Positions 8,233 through 16,347 of a DNA stretch of 18,338 nucleotides are shown in pieces. This stretch comes from Capsulimonas sp. (GTDB lineage Bacteria > Armatimonadota > Armatimonadia > Armatimonadales > Capsulimonadaceae), in assembly GCA_025963815.1 (NCBI GenBank), contig JAOQAA010000212.1, positions 1-18,338 of the forward strand. The letters run 5' to 3'. The notes under the pieces were generated by a model, which was given only the letters and a program-made list of their open reading frames with translations, searched no databases and was not told the DNA's origin. How positions within the stretch are numbered: the first letter of the stretch is position 1; each line of letters begins with the position of its first letter. Both the position numbers and the translations under genes were made by a program.

Positions 8233-8261
8233 ATTATAAACGCAGTCTTACATGCCGTCAA
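8233..8261 (-). promoter_or_regulatory. Sigma70-type promoter for the first pilin-like gene
   Basis: On the minus strand TTGACG (8256-8261) and TATAAT (8233-8238) are separated by exactly 17 bp, close to full consensus. It points toward the pilin-like gene at 8013. It lies back to back with the probable promoter of the AraC-type gene. Confidence 0.75.
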
Positions 8262-8272
8262 TGCACAAAATG

Positions 8273-8309
8273 GCAATAAAATTGCACTTTTTGATATAGG
8301 CAGTATTGC
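8273..8309. promoter_or_regulatory. Probable operator and promoter zone of the AraC-type gene
   Basis: GCAAT-aaa-ATTGC is an inverted repeat at 8273-8285, and a related block GGCAGTATTGC follows at 8299-8309. A weak plus-strand promoter TTGCAC (8282-8287) with a 16-bp spacer to TATTGC (8304-8309) overlaps both. The placement between two divergent genes suits a regulator site. Motif identity is uncertain. Confidence 0.35.
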
Positions 8310-8327
8310 TGTGGAAGCAAACATCCC

Positions 8328-9206
8328 ATGAAATATTTCTCGCGATACCTCCCGCTTGCCGACGAAGCGCGGCAGCAAAGTTTGTACGTTCAGGCACGCG
8401 GTCATCAGCTGATTCCTCCGCACGCCTCTTACCCTCCGACAAGTCACCCGGCCGATCATCAGTTTCGATGGGAACAAGGCCGGACGCTTCAGGAATATCA
8501 GCTGGTTTATATCGCCAGCGGCGGTGGCCTATTCGAGTCTCGTTCCGCTGGACGCCGGCGGATCGAAGCGGAAACTCTCTTTATTCTTTTCCCGGGGGAA
8601 TGGCACCGCTACAGCCCCGACCCGGAAACGGGGTGGGACGAATACTGGGTCGCCTTTCAGGGACGGATCGCCGAAACCCTCATCGCGGAGTCGTCGCTCT
8701 CGCCCTCCGATCCGCTGCTGGGCGGTCAGCCCACCGAACGGATGCAGCACGAGTTTGTACAGATCATGGAGGAAATGCGACGCGAGGCGATCGGTTATCA
8801 GAAGGTGATCGGCGCACGCACCATGCTGATTATGGCGACGGCAACAGCATCATCCCTGCGCCGCGGCTTCGAAGGAACCGACATCCTCAACGCGATTGAA
8901 CGAGGCAAGACCATTCTCTTCGAACAGATGGAGCAGAACATTAATATGGAGGAGATGGCTGCCACACTTGGCGTGGGCTACTCCCTCTTTCGGAAATCGT
9001 TTCGAAAGTATATCGGGATGTCGCCGGCGCAGTATCACTTGGAGCTTCGCATCAACGAAGCCAGCCATCTGCTGCGCACCACGACCCTGCCGATCGCCGC
9101 CATCGGCCTGAGGGTAGGCTTCGAATCCGCCGGCTATTTCTGCCGCATCTTCAAGCGCAAAACCGGCCAGTCTCCGGGAGAACATCGCAACATGGCTCAG
9201 GGCTGA
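8328..9206 (+). CDS. AraC-family transcriptional regulator with cupin sensor domain
   Basis: A 292-residue cytoplasmic DNA-binding protein. The N-terminal half is an AraC-type cupin ligand-binding domain, with the typical stretch FILFPGEWHRYSPDPETGWDEYWVAFQG at about 85-112. The C-terminal 100 residues hold two helix-turn-helix motifs, about 206-225 (NMEEMAATLGVGYSLFRKSF) and 255-276, ending in the family signature GFESAGYFCRIFKRKTGQSPGEHR (264-287). Such proteins usually sense sugars and activate nearby metabolic genes. The ATG at 8328 is preceded by GGAAG at a 10-nt spacing. It is divergent from one pilin-like gene and convergent with the other, so it could regulate either, or a sugar gene elsewhere. 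Ligand unknown. Confidence 0.93.
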   Translation: MKYFSRYLPLADEARQQSLYVQARGHQLIPPHASYPPTSHPADHQFRWEQGRTLQEYQLVYIASGGGLFESRSAGRRRIEAETLFILFPGEWHRYSPDPETGWDEYWVAFQGRIAETLIAESSLSPSDPLLGGQPTERMQHEFVQIMEEMRREAIGYQKVIGARTMLIMATATASSLRRGFEGTDILNAIERGKTILFEQMEQNINMEEMAATLGVGYSLFRKSFRKYIGMSPAQYHLELRINEASHLLRTTTLPIAAIGLRVGFESAGYFCRIFKRKTGQSPGEHRNMAQG

Positions 9207-9279
9207 TTTGAAAAGTATCACTCGGCTCCGTTTCACAAACAGTGGGAACTCGCTCGAAAATGCTGGCGCCCCTGAGTCC

Positions 9280-9316
9280 AAACCGCCCTTCGTAGTTTCG
9301 ATACGAAGGGCAGTTT
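9280..9316. terminator. Shared hairpin between the AraC-type gene and the second pilin-like gene
   Basis: GCCCTTCGTA (9285-9294) pairs with TACGAAGGGC (9302-9311) over a 7-nt loop. The stem continues past one C/A mismatch with C-G and AAA/TTT. The two genes converge here (stops at 9206 plus and 9347 minus), so it can end both transcripts. The tail on the plus side is TTTCTGATC. The stem is the same as in the hairpin at 7030-7067. Confidence 0.65.
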
Positions 9317-9346
9317 CTGATCTCGCGTTGCGATGTCAAGTCGCGA

Positions 9347-10243
9347 TTATTTGACGCTGAACGTGACGGCGAAGCGATTACCCTCGGTTCCCTCCGCCAT
9401 CGTCTGCACGACCGTTGTGCAATCCGCAGGCGCGCCGCCGCCCTGCTGGCAGTCCGCAGCGATCGCATTTGATCCGCCGGAGACCTGAGAACCGCGGAGC
9501 CACTTCACGTGACCATCCGTCATCATAAAGTTGGAGCCGTCGGTATGTCGCCCAGTCAGCTTTTCAAATCCTTCCATGAAATTGGCGGACGTTGCAAGAT
9601 AGGGCGTGCAGTCCAGCCCTCCTAAGCAGCCCGTCTCCATCATTCCACCTTGAAAATTACCAACCCCAAATGGAAAGACCGTGCCATTAAAATTCCCATT
9701 GCTGGTGGGGGAAACGATGTTGTTGGCTTCACCGGTTTCCATGGGATCGGTGATTGGCGCATAGATGCTCTGAACCTCGCATAGCAGAACCGTTCTCGTA
9801 GGAGCGGAAAGCGACGCGAGAGATTGTCCCGTATGAGGGTCATTCGGGCCGCTTGGATCCGTTCGCATGAAGTTAAAATTCGCTGCATAGGAGACAGGAT
9901 ACGAAACGACGCCATTGGCGGTATTGGTGTGGATCGTGGTAGGATCATCCGGACACTTGAACACCGCTGTACTTTTCAAGTAAGGATAGACGGTCCCGGC
10001 CCAGCCCTGCCCAAGCGTACCTCTGCTTCCCGTCGGATACGTCTCATCATAATCTTGCACATACTGAAGAATGCCGATGCCGATCTGCCTTAAGTTGGAG
10101 GCGCAGCTAATCTGGCGCGCCTTCTCGCGCGCCTTGGCGAAGACCGGGAACAAAATGGCGGCCAGTATAGCAATTATTGCGATAACAACTAGCAGCTCGA
10201 TCAACGTAAACCCTCTGCGACTCTGCGTGTTCAATGTCTGCAT
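9347..10243 (-). CDS. DUF1559 / H-X9-DG prepilin-like protein (copy 2)
   Basis: A 298-residue paralogue of the protein at 7132-8013. The first 60 residues are nearly identical to copy 1 ([12 protein letters not shown], then [27 protein letters not shown]). The middle diverges, then [11 protein letters not shown] (about 202-212), [12 protein letters not shown] (233-244, H-X9-DG), VKW-RGS-VSGGS and a closing FAVTFS return. The N-terminal leader is cut by prepilin peptidase after G11, leaving an exported helix-anchored protein. Expected role: pseudopilin-like surface or secretion protein; not established. The start is clear: AAGGAG lies 6 bp before the ATG. It has its own promoter (10331-10359) and a hairpin downstream. 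No pilus assembly genes (ATPase, PilC, PilD) are in the window. Confidence 0.92.
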   Translation of the reverse strand: MQTLNTQSRRGFTLIELLVVIAIIAILAAILFPVFAKAREKARQISCASNLRQIGIGILQYVQDYDETYPTGSRGTLGQGWAGTVYPYLKSTAVFKCPDDPTTIHTNTANGVVSYPVSYAANFNFMRTDPSGPNDPHTGQSLASLSAPTRTVLLCEVQSIYAPITDPMETGEANNIVSPTSNGNFNGTVFPFGVGNFQGGMMETGCLGGLDCTPYLATSANFMEGFEKLTGRHTDGSNFMMTDGHVKWLRGSQVSGGSNAIAADCQQGGGAPADCTTVVQTMAEGTEGNRFAVTFSVK

Positions 10244-10249
10244 AATGCT

Positions 10250-10255
10250 CTCCTT
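10250..10255 (-). promoter_or_regulatory. Strong ribosome binding site for copy 2
   Basis: AAGGAG on the minus strand lies 6 bp before the ATG of the second pilin-like gene. It fixes the start at 10243. Confidence 0.85.
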
Positions 10256-10330
10256 TTAAATGGACTGTTATGGTAGACGAAATGAAATTTTACGGGACAA
10301 AAGAAATCCTATTGGCCTCCAATGTTCAAT

Positions 10331-10359
10331 ATGTTAGCAGTTTCTCAGGATCATGTCAA
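10331..10359 (-). promoter_or_regulatory. Sigma70-type promoter for the second pilin-like gene
   Basis: Minus strand: perfect TTGACA at 10354-10359, a 17-bp spacer, and TAACAT at 10331-10336. It leaves a leader of about 80 nt before the start at 10243. Confidence 0.7.
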
Positions 10360-10418
10360 TAGAATTGAGTGCAAAAGCTGGAAAATAAATCCAAAACAAC
10401 ACCGTAACAATCTACATT

Positions 10419-10454
10419 AATTTTGTACTAAAAACTCGTATTTTATACAAAATT
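10419..10454. promoter_or_regulatory. Inverted repeat AATTTTGTA ... TACAAAATT
   Basis: A perfect 9-bp inverted repeat (10419-10427 and 10446-10454) with an 18-nt gap, in AT-rich DNA about 65 bp upstream of the second pilin-like promoter. It resembles the TTTGTAC/GTACAAA half-sites of AraR-type GntR/LacI regulators, and the gene for such a hybrid regulator lies next door. It could equally be chance in AT-rich sequence. Confidence 0.35.
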
Positions 10455-10474
10455 CGATATTGTCACATAAAAAT

Positions 10475-10510
10475 CCCCCGCCTCTTTCAATTCATTGAAA
10501 GAGGCGGGGG
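10475..10510 (-). terminator. Intrinsic terminator of the GntR/LacI regulator
   Basis: A perfect 16-bp stem (10475-10490 with 10495-10510) and a 4-nt loop, followed on the minus strand by ATTTTTATG. It lies 33 bp beyond the stop of the regulator gene and is a textbook Rho-independent terminator. Confidence 0.9.
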
Positions 10511-10543
10511 CCAGTGAAAACGATGGAGGCGCGATCCCGTTCC

Positions 10544-11728
10544 CTAGCGAGGGAGCGGGATGCAGGAGGTGCGGATGACCAGCCGCGTGGGCAGCAGGAT
10601 ATGGCGGTAAGCGGCAGGGGTGCCGGAAGGCTCCGCGAGGCGGGTCAGGAGGAGATCGACGGCCTTCTCGCCCATCTGTTCGAAGGGCTGGTGCACGGTG
10701 GTCAGCGGCGACGGGCGGATCGAATGGCGATCCATGTCGTCGAAGCCCATAATGCTGATGTCCTCGGGCACGCGAACGCCCCGCGCATCCAGTTCCGACA
10801 TAAACGCATGTGCGATCAAGTCGTTCATGGCGAATACCGCCGTGGGACGCTCCGCGAGGGACATAAAATGATCGGCGGCCGTCGTGACCGGCGGCTGCAA
10901 GTGGACGGCGTTGGACATCCGGAAGATCCACTCAGGCTCCGGGCGAACGCCACGCGACATCATCGCCTCGCGATATCCCTGCTCCCGGTCCCGAACCGTA
11001 ATGGTCGGGTCTTCCATCGTCAGGTGCATGATGCGCTGATGGCCGAGGTCCAGCAGATGCATCACCGCCTCGCGCGCCGCCGCCGCATTGTCGATACCCA
11101 CAAAGTCACAGGCGAAGGAAGGATCACAGCGGTCGACCAGCACCATCGGTATCCCCGCTTCCTGGAGGAGCCGCAAGTCGGGCAGCGTATGAACGCTGCC
11201 CTGATGCCAAACGACCACGCCGCTGATGCCTTCGTTTCGGATGGATTCCAGAGCATGCCGCTCGCGCCGAACCGTTTCGGCGCGCGTGTCCGCATTGTTA
11301 TCGAAGACAATCAGACGATATGGAGCTTCCTTGTTGATCAGCATTTGCAGAACACCGCGCTGGATTGCCGGAGACGCGGGATAATGCGGCGTCTGAGGCG
11401 ACAGGACCGCCAGTGTTTGCAGAGCCACTTTCGAATCGCGCGTGGATTGATCCATCAACGCGGTTTCGGAAGGGAGGCTGACACGAGGGCGCCGCCCCGT
11501 CTCGCGTACAATCAGCTGCTTCTCGGCCAGCGACGACAGCGCTGAGCGGATTGTCGAGCGATCCGCCCGAAACTCCGCCGCCAGCTCACGCTCCGTCGGC
11601 AGCCATTCGCCCGGCGCATACTCGCCGCGTTCGATACGCCCAAGCAGGGCGACGGCGAGCCTTTCCGCAGCCGGCAGCCTCACACCATTGCTCATATTTG
11701 GCATTGATTCATCTTTCGAGCGACGCAT
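10544..11728 (-). CDS. GntR/LacI hybrid transcriptional regulator (AraR-like architecture)
   Basis: A 394-residue cytoplasmic regulator. Residues 21-84 are a GntR-type winged helix (EWLPTERELAAEFRADRSTIRSALSSLAEKQLIVRETGRRP), used in place of the LacI headpiece. Residues 104-385 are a periplasmic-binding-protein-like sugar sensor, with VLVDRCDPSFACDFVGIDN (196-214), a LGHQRIMHLT core (228-237), VPEDISIMGFDDMDRHSIRPSPLTTVHQP (320-348). This is the layout of B. subtilis AraR. Such proteins repress sugar genes and release DNA on binding a sugar. The start at 11728 has only a weak site (TAGG); M9 at 11704 is an alternative. A palindrome at 11797-11810 beside its own promoter suggests self-control. 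The inducer is not evident; the neighbouring operon suggests a plant sugar. Confidence 0.92.
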   Translation of the reverse strand: MRRSKDESMPNMSNGVRLPAAERLAVALLGRIERGEYAPGEWLPTERELAAEFRADRSTIRSALSSLAEKQLIVRETGRRPRVSLPSETALMDQSTRDSKVALQTLAVLSPQTPHYPASPAIQRGVLQMLINKEAPYRLIVFDNNADTRAETVRRERHALESIRNEGISGVVVWHQGSVHTLPDLRLLQEAGIPMVLVDRCDPSFACDFVGIDNAAAAREAVMHLLDLGHQRIMHLTMEDPTITVRDREQGYREAMMSRGVRPEPEWIFRMSNAVHLQPPVTTAADHFMSLAERPTAVFAMNDLIAHAFMSELDARGVRVPEDISIMGFDDMDRHSIRPSPLTTVHQPFEQMGEKAVDLLLTRLAEPSGTPAAYRHILLPTRLVIRTSCIPLPR

Positions 11729-11764
11729 TAAAACCTACCATCGCCAATCCAAGAGATACGTTTA

Positions 11765-11794
11765 ACCATATCACATCTTATTTTAATCTGTCAA
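11765..11794 (-). promoter_or_regulatory. Promoter of the GntR/LacI regulator
   Basis: Minus strand: TTGACA (11789-11794), an 18-bp spacer, and TATGGT (11765-11770). The -35 is perfect and the -10 matches four of six. It lies 37 bp upstream of the start codon. Confidence 0.65.
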
Positions 11795-11796
11795 GC

Positions 11797-11810
11797 AAAT
11801 TGGCCAATTT
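11797..11810. promoter_or_regulatory. Palindromic operator candidate AAATTGGCCAATTT
   Basis: A perfect 14-bp palindrome only 2 bp upstream of the -35 of the regulator gene. Position and symmetry fit a dimeric repressor site, perhaps for the regulator itself. I did not find a second perfect copy in the window. Confidence 0.55.
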
Positions 11811-11855
11811 CCAGCGAAAATATCTGCCTATCCTGCACGCACCCAAACACACTCT

Positions 11856-12050
11856 GTGATAAAGCGGTTTTCAGACCACTCCCTGGACGCCCTGCTGACC
11901 CGGCAGCCGGAATCTCCATCGGCATTGGCGGACATGCATCTTATTATAGACGAGATTCGGCGTATTTTCTCATTGTACGATCAAAGCGACATTGAGGGGT
12001 GTGCTGCGGAAGTCGAGGATTTCGGAGAGCAGGCGGCCCCACCACGTTGA
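11856..12050 (+). CDS. Possible small protein, 64 residues, GTG start
   Basis: An open frame starting with GTG, with no good ribosome site before it. The product would have an amphipathic central helix (LADMHLIIDEIRRIFSLYDQ) and an acidic C-terminus. I do not recognise it. It would converge with the HAF-repeat gene, and an inverted repeat spans its stop codon. Base use at third positions is only moderately GC-biased. It may be a chance frame. Confidence 0.2.
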   Translation: MIKRFSDHSLDALLTRQPESPSALADMHLIIDEIRRIFSLYDQSDIEGCAAEVEDFGEQAAPPR

Positions 12051-12066
12051 ATGGAGAGGCCGCCTG
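12030..12066. terminator. Possible terminator of the HAF-repeat gene
   Basis: CAGGCGGCC (12030-12038) and GGCCGCCTG (12058-12066) form a 9-bp GC-rich stem with a 19-nt loop, 24 bp beyond the stop of the minus-strand HAF gene. No U-run follows on either strand, so termination is uncertain. Confidence 0.35.
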
Positions 12067-12089
12067 AGAGCCGCAGTGGATTGCGTAAC

Positions 12090-13106
12090 CTAATGCACCG
12101 GGGTAAGAAGGAACGCATGGCTCATGGAGCCGTTGATGCTGCCGGCCCCGGTGATCTGGCCGGTGTCGCTGATGCTGTCGGCTTCAAAGAGAGTCCAGCC
12201 GGACCCGGCCGGGATCAGCGTATTCAAGTTTTTGGCGACGCCATTTTGCCACAGGATCGCGGCTGTATCGGTCTTGCCTACGATTTGTCCGGAAGAGTTG
12301 ATACTGAGCGCCTGACCGATCCCAAGGTCTCCCCAGGCTCCAGTCGTCCCATTGGTTGTCGTGGGGGTCCAGACGGCGGCATGGAATACACTGCCCGCGC
12401 CGACGAAGGATCCGATCACGATCCCACTATAGTTGATCCCTGTACCAAACATCTGATTACTTGTCCCAAGCGCCCCGAGGTCCTTCGAGCCGTGTGAGGC
12501 ATCCCATAGGAACGCATGCGAGCCTGTCCCCGATGGGATCGACCCGACAACTTGCGTGAAGTGGTTGATAGCATTTGCCGAGCCGCCGTTGTTCAGATAT
12601 TGGAGGCTGCCGGTTCCACCGTTAGGAACCGTGGGCGTCCAGAGAAATGCGTGATTGACGAAGCTGGCGTCCTGTACCTGCCCGACCATCGCGCCCGCGT
12701 AATTGACTGCGTAGGACACTCCGGAGTAATTGAGCAGGGACGCGACGCCATTGCGCCAGAGCGCCGGATGGGTGTTCCCACTGGAATCCTCCACCATTCC
12801 GGCAATCACTCCCGTCGTGTTGATGCTGTAAGCGATGCTTTTTAAGCTGCCGGCGGGACTAAGATCCACCATAGCGTTGTTTTGATAGAGGAACGCCTTA
12901 CCGGCGCCGCCTCCCTGGTAATTCGACTCTCCGACGACCAGGCCATTCTGGTTGACACAATGCGGAATGCTGAACCGCGTGGTTCCAAGCACTCCTAAGT
13001 CTTTGATCGTATACGTCTGGGCAGATGCCGGCAAGGCGGCAAGAAGGCCGCCGGCAAAACAGAGAGCGGGCAGCACATTTACGACTTTGGAAGAGAGTGA
13101 CGGCAT
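12090..13106 (-). CDS. Secreted HAF-repeat protein
   Basis: A 338-residue exported protein with a signal peptide ending near ASA|QT (residues 28-31). It is built of about seven repeats of roughly 40 residues, each with an HAFLW-type strand (71, 114, 152, 197, 242, 282, 330) and an SINTTGVIAG or AINHFTQVVG type turn. This matches the HAF family of probable extracellular repeat proteins, expected to form a beta-propeller. No catalytic residues or PEP-CTERM sorting tail are visible, so it is likely free outside the cell or in the periplasm. Role unknown. The ATG at 13106 has AGGAG 7 bp upstream. A TATAAT and a palindrome precede it (see 13174-13193). It lies divergent to argG. Confidence 0.85.
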   Translation of the reverse strand: MPSLSSKVVNVLPALCFAGGLLAALPASAQTYTIKDLGVLGTTRFSIPHCVNQNGLVVGESNYQGGGAGKAFLYQNNAMVDLSPAGSLKSIAYSINTTGVIAGMVEDSSGNTHPALWRNGVASLLNYSGVSYAVNYAGAMVGQVQDASFVNHAFLWTPTVPNGGTGSLQYLNNGGSANAINHFTQVVGSIPSGTGSHAFLWDASHGSKDLGALGTSNQMFGTGINYSGIVIGSFVGAGSVFHAAVWTPTTTNGTTGAWGDLGIGQALSINSSGQIVGKTDTAAILWQNGVAKNLNTLIPAGSGWTLFEADSISDTGQITGAGSINGSMSHAFLLTPVH

Positions 13107-13113
13107 GAGATGT

Positions 13114-13118
13114 CTCCT
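13114..13118 (-). promoter_or_regulatory. Ribosome binding site for the HAF-repeat gene
   Basis: AGGAG on the minus strand lies 7 bp before the ATG at 13106 and supports that start. Confidence 0.75.
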
Positions 13119-13173
13119 AAAGAGCGCTATTCAGTACTGACTGGCATGATTGCAAGTCAGATAGATCCCAGTC

Positions 13174-13193
13174 ATTATACCTAACCGGTTAGG
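13174..13193 (-). promoter_or_regulatory. TATAAT promoter with palindromic operator CCTAACCGGTTAGG
   Basis: The minus-strand -10 is a perfect TATAAT (13174-13179). Directly upstream, filling most of the -10/-35 spacer, is a perfect 14-bp palindrome at 13180-13193 with an AACCGGTT core, the kind of CG-centred symmetry seen in LacI-family operators. The -35 is poor (ACCTGA at 13197-13202), as is common for activated promoters. Further AACC half-sites follow upstream. It controls the HAF gene and lies about 80 bp from the argG promoter. Confidence 0.6.
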
Positions 13194-13272
13194 GTTTCAG
13201 GTTAAGATGTTGAATTAGACGTCGCCACAGGACGCTTATTCGCAAATCTCCAAGACACTTCTCCCCATCGGG

Positions 13273-13278
13273 TACAAT
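13273..13278 (+). promoter_or_regulatory. Probable -10 of argG
   Basis: TACAAT lies 34 bp before the argG start. I see no good -35; GACA at 13254-13257 is too close. AGGGA at 13301-13305 is the ribosome site, 6 bp before the ATG. Confidence 0.45.
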
Positions 13279-13290
13279 AGGGTGTTTTAA

Positions 13291-14658
<1,368 letters not shown>

Positions 14659-14672
14659 TCTTCTCAACACAC

Positions 14673-14707
14673 AAAAGGGCCACGCAACAATCGCGTGGCC
14701 CTTTTTT
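14673..14707. terminator. Bidirectional intrinsic terminator between argG and the GH28-like gene
   Basis: GGGCCACGC (14677-14685) pairs with GCGTGGCCC (14693-14701) with a 7-nt loop. The stem is flanked by AAAA and TTTTTT, so both strands carry a U-run. It serves argG (plus) and the convergent GH28-like gene (minus). Confidence 0.92.
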
Positions 14708-14717
14708 AATTGGAGCG

Positions 14718-16187
14718 TCATTTTTTCGGGGCAGCAATCTCGGAAGAATGAGAGGCGTGGAGATTTTTTTTCTTTCCAGCCGCCCCATTGATTCGGAGAT
14801 TTTTGAAGCCCGACTGGTGAACGTCGTCCAGCACGATCGTCGTTCGATAATCCGGCTGCGCGCACGACAGAGTAAGACCTGAGAATTGAATTCCTTGGGC
14901 GTGGCGCATATAGACGCCCCAGGCGGGCAATTCGCCGAACATGGAGAATTCCGGGTAATTACTGGGATTTTCGGGGACCGCGCTCAGGTTGTCCAGAGTG
15001 ATCTTCGCCGCCGCCGGATCCCCTCCCCCAGGCGCCTTCACAACGATATTTTCTAATTTGACGTTGGAAACGATGATGTCCGGCAGCCCTGCAATGACAA
15101 CGACAGGCGCGACCGTGCGCGGCACATCTTTACCGCCGATTTCCACGGAAACATTTTTGATCCGCACGTTCTCAAGGCGCCCTTTTCTAGCGCCCAGCCG
15201 CGCGCCGGCGCGCAGAAAAATCGCATTGCCGACATTCACAGCTTGCAGTCCGTCGACCTCCACATCTTCCAGGTATCCTCCGTCTACCGTTTCCAGGGCA
15301 ATCGCCCCGCGATAGGTGTTATAAACCCTATTTTGCAGCACATGCACATCGTTGAAGCCCCCGAACGATGCGGTGCCGAATTTGATCCCGCTCGCGTCGG
15401 AGGTGACGGAGTTATTTCGGATCCAGATATGCTGGCAGCGCGCCTGCGGATCTATCGATTTCAAACAGATACCATCATCGGAACAGTCGAAAGATGAATT
15501 GCTGACTTTAAAATCGTCACAATCCACGATGTCAACGCCGTCGTTATTCCAAAACGCCCTGCTGATCACGCGGATATGATCCAGGTCCACATGCCGGCAC
15601 TGGTTATACATCTGCACCCAGCAGGAGGAATCCTTTAAGGTAACCTCGTTGAGCGTCACACGGTCGCACGAATATAAGTTGATTAGCATCGGGCGGTGAT
15701 CTTCGGAAGGACGCCCTCTCAAGGGATCGTTGATAAATCCTTTGCGGGCGTAATCCGCAACATTCTCGGCAAGAGCCGCCCCTTGGCCATCCACCGTTCC
15801 TGGCCCTGTGATCCCAATATCATGCAGCCCTTTTCCGAATATGAGAGACGTCGAAGTCGTTTTATTGTAATCAAACGGAACATCTTCATGATCGTAATCA
15901 AAGGGGTTCGTGGACCCCAGCAGGACCGCGCCCTCTTCCAGCTGCAGAGTAACATCCGACTTCAGATGGATTGTCCCCGTGAGATATCGGCCTGAGGAAA
16001 ATACCAGCCTTCCGCCTCCACTTTGACTGATATAATCGATGGCGAACTGAATGGAGCGAGTATTGAGCGTGGCTCCGCCCGCCGATACGCCAAACTGCGA
16101 AGCCGCAAAGTCTTTCGCGGAGCAGATGGACACGCTGGCTCCGAAGAGAGCGGACGCCAGCAATGCCCGAAGAAGCTTGATTTTCAT
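14718..16187 (-). CDS. Exported GH28-like parallel beta-helix protein
   Basis: A 489-residue protein with a signal peptide (ending near CSA|KD, residue 24) and an N-terminal GVSAGGATLNTRSIQFAIDYISQSGGGRLVFSSGRYLTGTIHLKSDVTLQLEEGAVLLG stretch typical of GH28 (rhamnogalacturonase/polygalacturonase) enzymes. Later come many beta-helix rungs (GTVDGQG at 130-136, NNDGVDIVDC at 214-223, CSDDGICLKS at 235-244). NNDG216 and DD237-238 match two of the catalytic aspartate blocks, but the GHG block is replaced by ASGIKFGT (265-272) and no clear RIK block follows. So it may act on a substrate unlike polygalacturonate or be a different beta-helix hydrolase. A promoter lies at 16257-16285. It converges with argG. 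Neighbouring rhamnosidase fits pectin (rhamnogalacturonan) use. Confidence 0.85.
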   Translation of the reverse strand: MKIKLLRALLASALFGASVSICSAKDFAASQFGVSAGGATLNTRSIQFAIDYISQSGGGRLVFSSGRYLTGTIHLKSDVTLQLEEGAVLLGSTNPFDYDHEDVPFDYNKTTSTSLIFGKGLHDIGITGPGTVDGQGAALAENVADYARKGFINDPLRGRPSEDHRPMLINLYSCDRVTLNEVTLKDSSCWVQMYNQCRHVDLDHIRVISRAFWNNDGVDIVDCDDFKVSNSSFDCSDDGICLKSIDPQARCQHIWIRNNSVTSDASGIKFGTASFGGFNDVHVLQNRVYNTYRGAIALETVDGGYLEDVEVDGLQAVNVGNAIFLRAGARLGARKGRLENVRIKNVSVEIGGKDVPRTVAPVVVIAGLPDIIVSNVKLENIVVKAPGGGDPAAAKITLDNLSAVPENPSNYPEFSMFGELPAWGVYMRHAQGIQFSGLTLSCAQPDYRTTIVLDDVHQSGFKNLRINGAAGKKKNLHASHSSEIAAPKK

Positions 16188-16256
16188 AGTGGATTCATCT
16201 CTTGATGGGAGCGTTTGGCTAGCCGTCTATTGGCCGCTGCTTTCCAGAACATGATC

Positions 16257-16285
16257 ATTGTAAAGAAAATCGATCTGTCCGTCAA
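16257..16285 (-). promoter_or_regulatory. Sigma70-type promoter of the GH28-like gene
   Basis: Minus strand: TTGACG (16280-16285), exactly 17 bp, TACAAT (16257-16262). Leader of about 65 nt before the start at 16187. Confidence 0.75.
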
Positions 16286-16336
16286 GAACAACCATCGCGA
16301 ACAAAAGCCATAATAAACAGTGAACGACTTTGCCCA

Positions 16337-16341
16337 GGAGA
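16337..16341 (+). promoter_or_regulatory. Ribosome binding site for the SUMF1-fold gene
   Basis: AGGAG (within CCCAGGAGACAATTC) precedes the ATG at 16348 by 6 bp and decides the start. Confidence 0.75.
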
Positions 16342-16347
16342 CAATTC

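Noticed and set aside
8136..8477. A 113-codon open frame on the minus strand across the divergent promoter region
   Set aside because: It overlaps the start of the AraC-type gene and the probable promoters, has no ribosome site and no recognisable domain.
10514..11545. A 343-codon open frame on the plus strand
   Set aside because: Antisense to the GntR/LacI regulator, whose domains and promoter and terminator are clear.
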